DNA of 64,000 nucleotides from Chryseobacterium gambrini (GTDB lineage: Bacteria; Bacteroidota; Bacteroidia; Flavobacteriales; Weeksellaceae). The stretch lies in contig NZ_FTOV01000014.1 in the NCBI RefSeq assembly GCF_900156825.1, positions 1 to 64,000 on the forward strand. The letters are read 5' to 3'. Both the position numbers and the translations under genes were made by a program. Below, piece by piece: positions 17,866 to 26,987 of this stretch (position 1 is the first letter of the stretch; each line of letters opens with the position of its first letter). Under the pieces are notes generated by a model. It saw nothing but the letters and a program-made list of their open reading frames with translations, was not told where the DNA came from and made no database searches.

Positions 17866-19857
17866 TTATAGTTTTATGGTTATTTTATCGATGATTCTCA
17901 CGTTATTGTCGGGATCCGATTTGAAATTATCCCGCAGAAATCTTTTCGGATCTTTTGCGGATGCCATTTCTCTCTGAACTTTAGATGCTTCTTTTTTCTT
18001 TATTAAGTCCATCCATTTGTATGCTTTTTTAATGGCAACCACATAAATTACAATTTCGGTATCTGTAATTTTAAATTTCAGAAAATTCTTTTTGCCTTCT
18101 TCCACTTTTCCGGATGATATTTCAGTGACATATAATTTGAAAACCTTATAACCAAATAAAATATACCAACCAAAAAGAACAGACTGTAAAATTCCTGATA
18201 CAATCCATTGGAAAAGAAAATAGTTATTCTTCACAGGAATTTTAAGAAACGTTTTAACTGAATCGATTCCTAAAAAGTGTAAATTCTCATCACTCAGAAA
18301 ACGGATCTGATTTTCCTGATAATGCGGAAACTGATACAGTATGAAAATCTGAATGGCAAAAGAAACTACAAACAATCCGAAACGTAAAATTCTGTTGACC
18401 CATTTTTCTTTATCAGAACACTCATTATTAGTTACTTTACTAATGATAAAAACAAGAACCAAAGGAAGAAGAAGAGAAATAAGCTCTTTCATAATAGAGT
18501 CTGTACAACAGAAAACATATGTTGATACAAATGAAAGCATAAGTAATAATGCTGTAAATTCGTAATTAACAATAGAAAAAATAAAATTCCACCATATTTT
18601 TTTTCCTGATTTTTCTTTTGATGGGTAAACTTCACCCAATGTATATTCCAAAGGATTGGTTCTCGCACTTTGCAGTTGCGGAATAACAATTTTTTCCTTT
18701 AAAAAATCTGTAACATGACCAAATGCTCCACCACCACCGGAAGTTATAAAATGTTTTACCTGATAATAGTAGTCTTTAGTATCCGAATCCAGCTTATAAT
18801 TTGAGTAATGGTGAATATCTCCCGTTATCACAATCTCGAAAATAAGTTCGGCCTTATTTTTATTTTCAGTTTCGCCTTCTTTATTGTTCTGATTCTTCTT
18901 CACCTCTTCTACCAACGCACGTGTGATATACTCCAGACTATCCATCCGTTGTTTTCTTTGATGACGATCATCAATATCATAGCTATACCAATAAGGTTCT
19001 GCTATTAAAAGAATGATATGATTTTTTCCGCCTTCCCCTGAAATGTTTTCTACATATTTTTTGAAAAATGACATTTGAGGAATATCAATATCTCCCAAAA
19101 GTTGGTTATCTATTCCGAACAGATGTACATTCTTTCTCAATGCATAAGCAAAATAACTTCTGTTTTGTACTGTTCGGTAGTTTCCTATTGAGCTTTTCTG
19201 GCACATCAGTCTGAAAAAAGCACTTAACCCATCATACCAATCATGATTTCCCGGAGTAGCTACCAATATTGGAGAAGGCTTTTCTGGAGTTCTTATTCCG
19301 GGAGCTACAAATCTTAAAGGACCTTTAAAACGATCCCTGTAATGTCCTTCCGAACCGACGGGATACACTAAATCTCCTCCTATTACCAGTGCAGAACCTT
19401 TTTTAAGTGTAATTTCGTGCTCATCATATTTTTCTCTGTCTTTTTCATTTTTAAAGGAATATGTATAACTGTCTCTTGTTAAATGATAAAGAACAGTAGT
19501 GGTAGAATCGAAGCCATCACCTGTATCTGCAATAAAATCAAACCAGAATTCATCTTTATTTTCATGAATATTGTTGCGAATCAGTTCATCTCCTGCATCT
19601 TTTTCCATACCGCTTTGAACTTCTCTTTTATCAATAACCGAAAGAATGTCCGCAGAAAGAGAAACCATCCTGAAAGTATTGGTAAGCCCCGTAAAATTAA
19701 ACCATTTCACAGGTTTTTGTGGCTTGAAATAATATATGTATTTATCTGTATTCTGTTGCCTGAAAATCTTTACCGTTTTCGCAGATTTAAAATCTGTGAA
19801 GTAAAATATCAGACAAACTAATGCTGCTAAGAGTAAAATATAGAAAAGCGCTTCCAT
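17866..19857 (-). CDS. membrane-anchored calcineurin-like metallophosphoesterase
   Basis: 663 aa. An N-terminal membrane anchor (~3-22) is followed by a metallophosphoesterase domain with motifs DTGDGFDS (~111-118), GGDLVYP (~160-166), GNHDWYDG (~203-210), and TGDIHHYSNY for the late histidines. The C-terminal third has several membrane segments (NYEFTALLLMLSFVSTYVF, LLLPLVLVFIISKV, FVVSFAIQIFILYQF, WIVSGILQSVLFGWYILFG) and a basic soluble tail. The substrate is unknown; nucleotides, lipids or phosphoproteins are all possible. It forms a tight two-gene operon with the membrane protein downstream. Confidence 0.8.
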   Translation of the reverse strand: MEALFYILLLAALVCLIFYFTDFKSAKTVKIFRQQNTDKYIYYFKPQKPVKWFNFTGLTNTFRMVSLSADILSVIDKREVQSGMEKDAGDELIRNNIHENKDEFWFDFIADTGDGFDSTTTVLYHLTRDSYTYSFKNEKDREKYDEHEITLKKGSALVIGGDLVYPVGSEGHYRDRFKGPLRFVAPGIRTPEKPSPILVATPGNHDWYDGLSAFFRLMCQKSSIGNYRTVQNRSYFAYALRKNVHLFGIDNQLLGDIDIPQMSFFKKYVENISGEGGKNHIILLIAEPYWYSYDIDDRHQRKQRMDSLEYITRALVEEVKKNQNNKEGETENKNKAELIFEIVITGDIHHYSNYKLDSDTKDYYYQVKHFITSGGGGAFGHVTDFLKEKIVIPQLQSARTNPLEYTLGEVYPSKEKSGKKIWWNFIFSIVNYEFTALLLMLSFVSTYVFCCTDSIMKELISLLLPLVLVFIISKVTNNECSDKEKWVNRILRFGLFVVSFAIQIFILYQFPHYQENQIRFLSDENLHFLGIDSVKTFLKIPVKNNYFLFQWIVSGILQSVLFGWYILFGYKVFKLYVTEISSGKVEEGKKNFLKFKITDTEIVIYVVAIKKAYKWMDLIKKKEASKVQREMASAKDPKRFLRDNFKSDPDNNVRIIDKITIKL

Positions 19858-19984
19858 GGTAATTCAAGTATTAGTTTATATCAAATTTAGTCATTTTCCT
19901 AATTGATTTTCATAACACTTTCGGGTCATTTTTATCAGATTTTTCATTCAAATCCGTTTATCCTCATTATTAATGAAATTTTGT

Positions 19985-19992
19985 TAGATTTG
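19985..19992 (+). promoter_or_regulatory. -7 element TAGATTTG of the GH92 gene
   Basis: A full TAnnTTTG match 39 bp upstream of the ATG at 20032. Its position supports starting the protein at 20032 rather than at the longer frame from 19903, which would begin upstream of this promoter. Confidence 0.45.
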
Positions 19993-20031
19993 TTGAAATC
20001 TATATCAAGTAAAAATTACATCACCAAACTA

Positions 20032-22860
20032 ATGAACTCTAAAAAATTCATCTTCCTTTTTTTTCTTACTTCCCTTTGTATCAAAGCCCAGAATTATTCG
20101 CAGTATGTGAATCCGTTTATAGGAACCGGCGGTCATGGCCACACTTTTCCGGGAGCTATTGTTCCATTCGGGATGGTTCAGCTTTCTCCCGATACAAGAA
20201 TCGACGGAAGCTGGGACGGCTGCAGCGGCTATCATTATTCCGACTCTGTGATCTACGGATTTTCGCACACCCACCTCAACGGAACCGGGGTTTCGGATTA
20301 TGGTGATATTATGCTGATGCCTACTATGGGAAAACCGGGTTTAACGCCGAAAGAATATTCATCCAAATTTTCTCATAAGAACGAAAAAGCCACAGCAGGA
20401 TTTTATTCTGTTAAATTAGACAAACACAATATTGACGTCCGTTTAACGACGACTAAAAGAGTTGGCTACCACGAATACACCTTCAACAATGCAGGAGATG
20501 CAAATATTATTTTAGATCTGAATCACAGAGATAAACTGCTGGAAGGCGAAGTAAAAATCATTGATAATAAAACAATTGAGGTTTTCCGTAGAAGTGAAGC
20601 GTGGGCAACGAACCAATACATTTATGCAAGAATTGAATTTTCTAAGCCAATGAAAATTTCAAAAGAATTTTTAACCGGTGAAAAAACCGAAGGGATTAGT
20701 GAAGGTAAAAAGAAGGTTTCATTTAATGGAAATAAATTAGCTTTAGCTTTTTCAACGCAAGTTAAGAAAGGCGAAAAAATTCTTGTAAAAGTTTCAATTT
20801 CTCCTACAGGATACGAAGGAGCAGCAAAAAATATGTTGGCTGAAGGAAAATCTAATGACTTTACAGCTATTGAGAAACAGGCTGTTGCAGACTGGAACAA
20901 AGAATTATCTAAAATCGAGGTTAAATCTTCCGACAAAAATAAACTTGCAGTTTTCTACACTGCAATGTATCACGTTTTCACGCAACCGAACATCAATATG
21001 GATGTTGACGGAAAATACAGAGGGCGCGATAACAAATTCTACACGGCAAACGGATTCGATTATTATTCGGTATTCTCGCTTTGGGATACTTTTCGCGGAG
21101 CGCATCCTTTGATGACTTTAATCGACAGAAAAAGAACGGCAGATTTCATCAACACTTTCATTAAACAATACGAACAGGGCGGAAAACTTCCGGTTTGGGA
21201 ACTTGCGTCTAACGAAACGGAATGCATGATCGGTTACCACGCAGTTTCCGTCATTGCCGATGCGATGGCAAAAGGAATTACAGGTTTCGATTATGAAAAG
21301 GCATTTCAGGCATCTAAAAACTCTGCTATGCTTGATATTTTTGGTTTAAATGCCTACAAACAGAATAATTTCATCAGTATTGATGATGAGCACGAAAGTG
21401 TTTCCAAAACCGTAGAATATGCTTACGACGACTGGTGTATTGCCCAAATGGCTAAAATTTTAGGCAAAAAAGAAGACTATCAGTATTTCATGAAACGTTC
21501 CCAGAACTGGAAAAATCTTTACAATCCAAAGAACGGATTCATGCAGCCAAGAAAAAACGGAAACTGGTACGAACCTTTTGAGCCAAGAGAGGTTAACAAT
21601 AATTACACGGAAGGAAATTCATGGCATTACTCCTACTCTGTTCAGCAGGATATTCCGGGACTGATCGCGGCGCATGGCGGAAAAGAGAAATTTGAACAGT
21701 TTATTGATGGTATTTTCTCTGCACCGGACAAAACCACAGGAAGAGAACAGGTGGATATTACCGGATTAATCGGACAATATGCACAGGGAAATGAACCAAG
21801 CCACCACATCGCTTATCTTTATAATTATGTAGGAAAGCCTGAGAAAACAGATGCAAAAATTAAATTCATCCTTGATAATTATTACAAAAACACACCGGAC
21901 GGACTGATTGGAAATGAAGACTGCGGACAGATGAGCGCTTGGTATATTCTGAGCGCGATGGGAATTTACTCTGTAACTCCCGGATTACCGGAATGGCAGA
22001 CGACGAAGCCTTATTTTGATGAGGTTAAAATTCATCTGGAAGACGGAACAACGAGAATTATTACTCCCAATACAAATAGAGAAGAGCTTAAAAAACTTGG
22101 TTTTGAAAACGCAAAATCATTCAAAGATTTTAAACATGATGAATTAACAGCTTCTCCGGTTATTTCTGCATCAAGAATTTTCGACCTGAATACAAAGGTT
22201 GAGATCACAGCACTAAATCCGGATGATAAAATTTATTATATGACACTGGATGAGGGTGATGCAAACGTAAGAAAAATGTTTACCGCTTATAAAGGTCCTT
22301 TTACTATTACTAAAACCACTCAGGTTGCGGCTTATACGGAAAGAAACGGCGAAAAGAGCTCAATTGTAAGAGCCAATTTCAACAGAAGACCGAATAACTG
22401 GGATATTACCGTAAATACCAGTCCTACTCCACAATACACAGCAAGCGGAAAATTATCATTAATCGACGGAATCAACGGTGATACCAACTGGAGAAAAGGA
22501 GAATGGCTGGGTTATCAGGGACAGACTTTTGAAGCGATTATCGACATGAAATCACCTCAACAGTTCACCCAGTTATCTTCAACCTATCTTCAGGACAGCC
22601 GCGCATGGATTTTAATGCCTAAAAAAGTAGAATATTACGTTTCCAACAACGGAAAAGATTTTATTTTACTGAAAACGGTTGAAAATACTCTGGATCCGAA
22701 AGATGAAAAGGTTCAGGTAAAGGATTTATCGACAGAAGTTCTTCCTACACAGGCACGATATGTAAAGGTAAAAGCCTATCATTTCGGGAAACTTCCGGAG
22801 TGGCATCAGGGAGCCGGCGGCGATGCTTATATTTTTGTTGATGAGATTTCTGTGAAATAA
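20032..22860 (+). CDS. GH92 family glycoside hydrolase (alpha-mannosidase)
   Basis: 942 aa from ATG 20032, where a clean signal peptide begins (FIFLFFLTSLCIKAQ); the longer frame from 19903 adds 43 residues and lacks that logic. The GH92 N-terminal domain opens with VNPFIGTGGHGHTFPGA. The catalytic domain contains SLWDTFRGAHPL, the general-acid region WELASNETECMIGYH, and GNEDCGQMSAWY. The family uses Ca2+ and removes exo-alpha-mannose from N-glycans. The C-terminus adds a chitobiase-type fold (~690-760) and a discoidin-like F5/8C sugar-binding domain (~775-942). It is periplasmic or exported. Confidence 0.93.
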   Translation: MNSKKFIFLFFLTSLCIKAQNYSQYVNPFIGTGGHGHTFPGAIVPFGMVQLSPDTRIDGSWDGCSGYHYSDSVIYGFSHTHLNGTGVSDYGDIMLMPTMGKPGLTPKEYSSKFSHKNEKATAGFYSVKLDKHNIDVRLTTTKRVGYHEYTFNNAGDANIILDLNHRDKLLEGEVKIIDNKTIEVFRRSEAWATNQYIYARIEFSKPMKISKEFLTGEKTEGISEGKKKVSFNGNKLALAFSTQVKKGEKILVKVSISPTGYEGAAKNMLAEGKSNDFTAIEKQAVADWNKELSKIEVKSSDKNKLAVFYTAMYHVFTQPNINMDVDGKYRGRDNKFYTANGFDYYSVFSLWDTFRGAHPLMTLIDRKRTADFINTFIKQYEQGGKLPVWELASNETECMIGYHAVSVIADAMAKGITGFDYEKAFQASKNSAMLDIFGLNAYKQNNFISIDDEHESVSKTVEYAYDDWCIAQMAKILGKKEDYQYFMKRSQNWKNLYNPKNGFMQPRKNGNWYEPFEPREVNNNYTEGNSWHYSYSVQQDIPGLIAAHGGKEKFEQFIDGIFSAPDKTTGREQVDITGLIGQYAQGNEPSHHIAYLYNYVGKPEKTDAKIKFILDNYYKNTPDGLIGNEDCGQMSAWYILSAMGIYSVTPGLPEWQTTKPYFDEVKIHLEDGTTRIITPNTNREELKKLGFENAKSFKDFKHDELTASPVISASRIFDLNTKVEITALNPDDKIYYMTLDEGDANVRKMFTAYKGPFTITKTTQVAAYTERNGEKSSIVRANFNRRPNNWDITVNTSPTPQYTASGKLSLIDGINGDTNWRKGEWLGYQGQTFEAIIDMKSPQQFTQLSSTYLQDSRAWILMPKKVEYYVSNNGKDFILLKTVENTLDPKDEKVQVKDLSTEVLPTQARYVKVKAYHFGKLPEWHQGAGGDAYIFVDEISVK

Positions 22861-22885
22861 TTTTTAAAATTTACTCTAAATAATA

Positions 22886-22919
22886 AACCTCTTTCGGCTT
22901 GAAAGAGGTTTTGTTTTTT
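22886..22919. terminator. terminator
   Basis: A perfect 10-bp stem (22886-22895 with 22901-22910) with loop GGCTT is followed by TTGTTTTTTT. The next ~70 bp contain ATCTGC-AAATCTG and ATAATCTGCGGGAGA, a degenerate relative of the repeat unit at 31831-33022. Confidence 0.8.
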
Positions 22920-23024
22920 TAATCTTGCTGATCTTTTTAATACAAACATCTGCAAAATCTGTATAATCTGCGGGAGAAAAAAGATTTTCCGTTTCGTTCT
23001 GAATAAAAACTTTGTAGTTAAAAA

Positions 23025-23738
23025 TTAATTCATTCTTTCCGACCAGTTCAGTTCTTCTGGCAATTCCATATCAGAAAATTCAATGTGGATCACTCTTCTT
23101 TTTTTGCCGTTCGTTGTTCGGTTGGAGCCATGGAGAATTAAAGGTTTCATGATCATAACTCCGCCTTTTTCTACATTGCAGATAGTTTCAGTTTCTAGGT
23201 TCCAGTCGATGGTTTCCGGTCTGTAAATTCCTTTGGCGTGGGATTTCGGAATCACTTTCAGTGCTCCATTGTTTTCATCCGTATCATCCAGATGAATTCT
23301 TATGGTGAAAATATTTTCAAGAATATCTAAAGGAGGCTGAACGGCAAACTGATTTTGTTTCGTTGTCCATGGTCCGAAATGTTCCAATTCCAGCTTTTTA
23401 TCAACAGAAATCGTTAAATCCTGATGATACGCAACGTACCAGTTCGATTTTTCAGGCTTATCGAAATAAATGCTTTTTACTGCAAAATATTTTTCGCCGA
23501 AAATCTCTTTGATGATTGTTTTAATCTTATCATTAAAAATCAAATCTTTTACTTCCGGAATTTCCTTTAAAAACTGTTGGATGGCAAAAAGATCCTCTGA
23601 TTTTCTGAAAGTTTCTTTCGAAGTATCTATATTTTGAATAACCTTACAGATCTTTTCAATTTCTTCATCGGAAAAAATATTGTTGATAACGGTAAAACCG
23701 TTTTCTGTAATTATGTTTTTATGACGTTGTAAATTCAT
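23025..23738 (-). CDS. phytanoyl-CoA dioxygenase family protein
   Basis: 237 aa from ATG at 23738 (MNLQRHKNIITENGF); the frame remains open upstream only because the preceding repeat is stop-free. A double-stranded beta-helix Fe(II)/2-oxoglutarate dioxygenase: the metal dyad is in AYHQDLTIS and the distal histidine in LILHGSNRTTNGKKRR, with the 2-oxoglutarate-binding arginine following. The substrate is unknown; relatives hydroxylate lipids or small secondary metabolites. The start region and first codons have been copied twice upstream as part of a 209-bp tandem repeat. Confidence 0.85.
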   Translation of the reverse strand: MNLQRHKNIITENGFTVINNIFSDEEIEKICKVIQNIDTSKETFRKSEDLFAIQQFLKEIPEVKDLIFNDKIKTIIKEIFGEKYFAVKSIYFDKPEKSNWYVAYHQDLTISVDKKLELEHFGPWTTKQNQFAVQPPLDILENIFTIRIHLDDTDENNGALKVIPKSHAKGIYRPETIDWNLETETICNVEKGGVMIMKPLILHGSNRTTNGKKRRVIHIEFSDMELPEELNWSERMN

Positions 23739-24309
23739 TTTAGTTAAATTTATTAAATACGTATTGTCATTCTGATCGAAGCGCAGCGGAGTGAAGAATC
23801 TATTTCTTAAAACAAAGATCGCAAAGATTGTATTTAAATTAATTGAAAATATTTTTCGTTTGCCATGGCATTTCACTCAGCGAATGATAGCAAAATAATT
23901 GGTTCATTTCCTTCTTTAATTAAATTTCTATGATGCTGTATATTCATTTTAGTTAAATTTATTAAATACGCATTGTCATTCTGATCGAAGCGCAGCGGAG
24001 TGAAGAATCTATTTCTTAAAACAAAGATCGCAAAGATTTTATTTAATAGGATTGAAAATATTTTTCGTTCGCTAAGGCATTTCACTCAGCGAATGATAGC
24101 AAAATAATTGGTTCATTTCCTTCTTTAATTAAATTTATATGATGCTGTATATTCATTGTAGTTAAATTTATTAAATACGTATTGTCATTCTGATCGAAGC
24201 GCAGCGGAGTCAAGAATCTATTTCTTAAAACAAAGATCGCAAAGATTTTATTTAATAGGATTGAAAATATTCTTCGTTCGCTAAGGCGTTTCACTCAGCA
24301 AATGATAGC
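23736..24309. repeat. three tandem ~209-bp repeats containing copies of a gene start
   Basis: Units begin at 23736, 23945 and 24154 (exact 209-bp spacing), the last partial. Each holds GTTAAATTTATTAAATAC, a GTCATTCTGATCGAAGCGC-type element (23766-23801, 23975-24010, 24184-24219), AAACAAAGATCGCAAAGAT, and CACTCAGC-AATGATAGC. On the minus strand the units also contain reading frames starting MNIQHHRNLIKEG, a degenerate copy of the dioxygenase N-terminus MNLQRHKNIITENG. The upstream region including promoter and first ~13 codons was therefore duplicated. The 70-codon frames in the copies (23873-24085, 24082-24294) are remnants, not genes. Confidence 0.85.
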
Positions 24310-24510
24310 AATGCATGATTAGAAATCGTAATCAAAAATAAATGGTCAATAATGAAAATTAAAAATTCACTATTGACCATGTACCAGCCTAAGCTTGATT
24401 TTTTATAAGATATGAATCGTCAATGGTGAATTCGCTTTGGTTATGAATATTCACTATAATGAATAATTCACATTTCACAAACGAAGTGAAATTGACTTTT
24501 CACCTATTAA

Positions 24511-25761
24511 TTACAGATTCCCACCATGATTTTCCAATTGTCCTTCCCACTTAGAAACCGCTGAGGTTGCCAAAGCATTTCCGAGAACGTTGGTCATACT
24601 TCTTCCCATATCGCAGAAATGGTCGATTGGCAGAATTAAAGCAATTCCTTCCGGCGGAATGCCGAACATGGAACAGGTTGCCACAATAATTACCAAAGAA
24701 GCTCTCGGAACTCCCGCAATTCCTTTTGAAGTTAACATCAATACCAGAAGCATCGTAATCTGCTGTCCTACCGTCATTTCAATTCCGTAGATCTGAGCGA
24801 TAAAAATTGATGCAAACGTCATGTACATCATGCTTCCGTCCAGATTGAAAGAATATCCTAATGGTAAAATAAATGATACCACTCTGTTGTTACAGCCAAA
24901 TCTTTCCAGTTCTTCCACCAGTTTCGGGAAAACAGCTTCTGAACTTGTCGTGGAAAAAGCAATCAGCAAAGGCTCTTTTATTCTTCTTAACAATTCGAAA
25001 AGACGGTTTCCTAAAATTAAATATCCAACCAGTAAAAGTACGAGCCAGAGTATTCCTAACGCAAAGAAAAAATCTCTTAAATAAATGGCGTAGACTTTAA
25101 AAATCTCAAACCCATTGGTCGCGACTACCGCAGCAATAGCACCTAAAACTCCAAGCGGCGCAAACCACATGATGTAACCTACCATTTTCAGGATTCCGTG
25201 TGCTATAATGTCGAATAATTTAATGACCGGCTGAGAATATTCTTCGCCTAAATTCGCAAGAGCAATTCCGAACATGATGGAAAATACCACGATCTGCAAT
25301 ACTTCATTGGTCGCAAACGCTTCGAAAATACTTTTAGGAATAATATGTTTTACAAAGTCTTCCATGGAAAATCCTTTGCTTGTTTTCAATAATTCTTCTG
25401 CGGAAGCTGCATCCTGAATCGGAAGCTTGGTAACGTGTCCCGGTTCAAGCCAGTTGACCAGAATCAACCCGATGAATAATGAAATTAATGAAGCAGAAAT
25501 AAACCATAACATGGCTTTCGTTCCTACTCTTCCGATCATTTTAATATCGCTCATTTTGGCAATTCCCACCACCAGAGTTGTGAAAACCAACGGAGCAATG
25601 ATCATCTGAACAAGACGGATGAAAACTGTTCCCAGCAGTTTTATATTTTTAGAAAAAGATTCTGCACTTTCCGGAGCCTGTGTATGCACAACTCCGCCGA
25701 TTCCCACACCGATAACCAGTGCGATAATAATTGCTATAAAAAGTTTATTCTGTCCTTTCAT
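24511..25761 (-). CDS. dicarboxylate/amino acid:cation symporter (DAACS family)
   Basis: 416 aa inner-membrane transporter with eight transmembrane helices and two re-entrant hairpins in the GltPh fold. The serine-rich hairpin FSTTSSEAVFPKL (near residue 268), the LDGSMMYM segment, the HP2-region TSKGIAGVPRAS and the late helix motif DHFCDMGRSMTNVLGN are all present. It imports C4-dicarboxylates, glutamate or aspartate with H+ or Na+; the exact substrate cannot be read here. It is monocistronic. The 200 bp downstream hold an imperfect hairpin at ~24341-24380 and degenerate GTGAATT-type repeats. Confidence 0.92.
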   Translation of the reverse strand: MKGQNKLFIAIIIALVIGVGIGGVVHTQAPESAESFSKNIKLLGTVFIRLVQMIIAPLVFTTLVVGIAKMSDIKMIGRVGTKAMLWFISASLISLFIGLILVNWLEPGHVTKLPIQDAASAEELLKTSKGFSMEDFVKHIIPKSIFEAFATNEVLQIVVFSIMFGIALANLGEEYSQPVIKLFDIIAHGILKMVGYIMWFAPLGVLGAIAAVVATNGFEIFKVYAIYLRDFFFALGILWLVLLLVGYLILGNRLFELLRRIKEPLLIAFSTTSSEAVFPKLVEELERFGCNNRVVSFILPLGYSFNLDGSMMYMTFASIFIAQIYGIEMTVGQQITMLLVLMLTSKGIAGVPRASLVIIVATCSMFGIPPEGIALILPIDHFCDMGRSMTNVLGNALATSAVSKWEGQLENHGGNL

Positions 25762-25926
25762 ATATATGTTTCAAGATTCGCAAATATAATATTTTTACAA
25801 TTGGCGGAAAGATTTCATTTTCCCAAGAGACAATATTATGTTAAATTAAACGTGATTTAAAATTAATTATCTGATTAATAAAATATTGTATAAAAATTTA
25901 CAAAAATTTATTTGAATTTTATCCTT

Positions 25927-25953
25927 TTGGTACAAATTTTATTATTACATTTA
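25927..25953 (+). promoter_or_regulatory. probable promoter of the BON lipoprotein operon
   Basis: TTG at 25927-25929 and TACATTTA at 25946-25953 (seven of eight to TAnnTTTG-like) are spaced 16 bp apart, 33 bp before the start codon. Confidence 0.35.
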
Positions 25954-25985
25954 CTTGTATTAACAACATTAAAAAATATACAACT

Positions 25986-26477
25986 ATGAAAAAAACGATC
26001 GCAATGGCTGCATTAGCTATAGCTGTATCTTTCGGAGCTGTTTCTTGTAAAAAGAAAGTTTCTGATGCCGATCTTCAAACGCAGGCTACTACGGTAGTAA
26101 CATCAAATCCTGGTGCTTCTGTAGAAGTGAAGGACGGCGTTGCACACCTGAGCGGAACTTTCGAAACTCAGGAGGCAAAAGATGCAATGATTAAGCAACT
26201 GAAAGCCATTACCGGTGTTAAAGAAGTAATGGATATGGCGAAAGTAGAGCCTGCAGTAACTGCTGTAGCTCCGGTAGAAACCAAAAGCGCAGTAGATCCT
26301 ATGGTTCAGCAAAAAGTACAGGATGCCGTAAAAGATATCCCGGGAGTAAAAGTTGAGGTAGTAAACGGAGAACTTACTCTTACAGGAAGCGTATCTTCTG
26401 CTGATGCAAGAAAAGTAAAAGAATCTATCGATGCTTTGAAAATTGGTAAGTACAATAATAAACTAACAGTAAAGTAA
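25986..26477 (+). CDS. BON-domain lipoprotein
   Basis: 163 aa. A lipoprotein signal peptide ends AVSCKKK with the lipidated cysteine at residue 21. Two BON (OsmY-like) domains follow, ~30-85 and ~103-163, each with the pattern GVxxVEVKDGVAHLSG or GVKVEVVNGELTLTGS and a V/I-K-LxV end, linked by a valine/alanine-rich segment. BON proteins bind phospholipid or envelope components and stabilise the cell envelope. It is followed 6 bp later by a second BON protein, so both likely act together in stress tolerance of the envelope. Confidence 0.85.
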   Translation: MKKTIAMAALAIAVSFGAVSCKKKVSDADLQTQATTVVTSNPGASVEVKDGVAHLSGTFETQEAKDAMIKQLKAITGVKEVMDMAKVEPAVTAVAPVETKSAVDPMVQQKVQDAVKDIPGVKVEVVNGELTLTGSVSSADARKVKESIDALKIGKYNNKLTVK

Positions 26478-26483
26478 TTAAAG

Positions 26484-26903
26484 ATGAGCACATTACAAGA
26501 TAAATATTCAAGTGTGGTTTCTGCTGCTCAGTCTGCTGGAATTTCTAACCTTCAGGTTCAGGAACAGGATGGAATTCTTTACGTTTCAGGAAGTGCTTCC
26601 AACACAGCAGCGAAAGATGCGGTCTGGAATGCTTTAGGAGCAATTGATTCTACGTATTCTGCTTCAGACATCAATATTGATGTACAGGTTTCAGGCTTGG
26701 CAGCAGGTGCAGCTCTTACAGTTGCAACGGACGAATCTAATCTGAACATCAGACAGGAACCTTCCACGGATGCCGCAGTTGTAGGTAAAGCAGCAAAAGG
26801 TTCTTCTGTGACTTTGGTTGAGCAGACATCAGATGACTGGTGGAAAGTAAAAACTGAAGACGGACAGGAAGGTTATGCGTACTCAAGATATTTGAGAGCT
26901 TAA
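26484..26903 (+). CDS. BON-SH3b domain protein
   Basis: 139 aa. The N-terminal BON-like domain (~1-68, LQVQEQDGILYVSGSASN) joins a C-terminal bacterial SH3 domain (~78-139) with LNIRQEPSTDAAVVGKAAKG, DDWWKVKTEDGQEGYAYSRYL. No signal peptide is visible, unlike its lipoprotein partner, yet SH3b domains usually bind peptidoglycan, so localisation is unclear. The layout resembles LysM-BON proteins of the YgaU/Kbp type, with SH3b in place of LysM. It is in an operon with the preceding BON lipoprotein. Confidence 0.85.
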   Translation: MSTLQDKYSSVVSAAQSAGISNLQVQEQDGILYVSGSASNTAAKDAVWNALGAIDSTYSASDINIDVQVSGLAAGAALTVATDESNLNIRQEPSTDAAVVGKAAKGSSVTLVEQTSDDWWKVKTEDGQEGYAYSRYLRA

Positions 26904-26933
26904 TTTTAAAGATTTAACATTATTTAAAATAAG

Positions 26934-26962
26934 AACATCCCTTTTCGGGGATGTTTTTTTTT
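26934..26962 (+). terminator. terminator of the BON operon
   Basis: AACATCCC (26934-26941) pairs with GGGATGTT (26948-26955), followed by a run of eight T. Confidence 0.85.
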
Positions 26963-26987
26963 ATTTTAGCGCGTTTAAAAACATTCA

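Noticed and set aside
23873..24294. Two 70-codon minus-strand frames in tandem (23873-24085 and 24082-24294)
   Set aside because: They are the repeat units read through; their shared ends are degenerate copies of the dioxygenase start, and they end in the same LLSFAE tail, so they are not genes.
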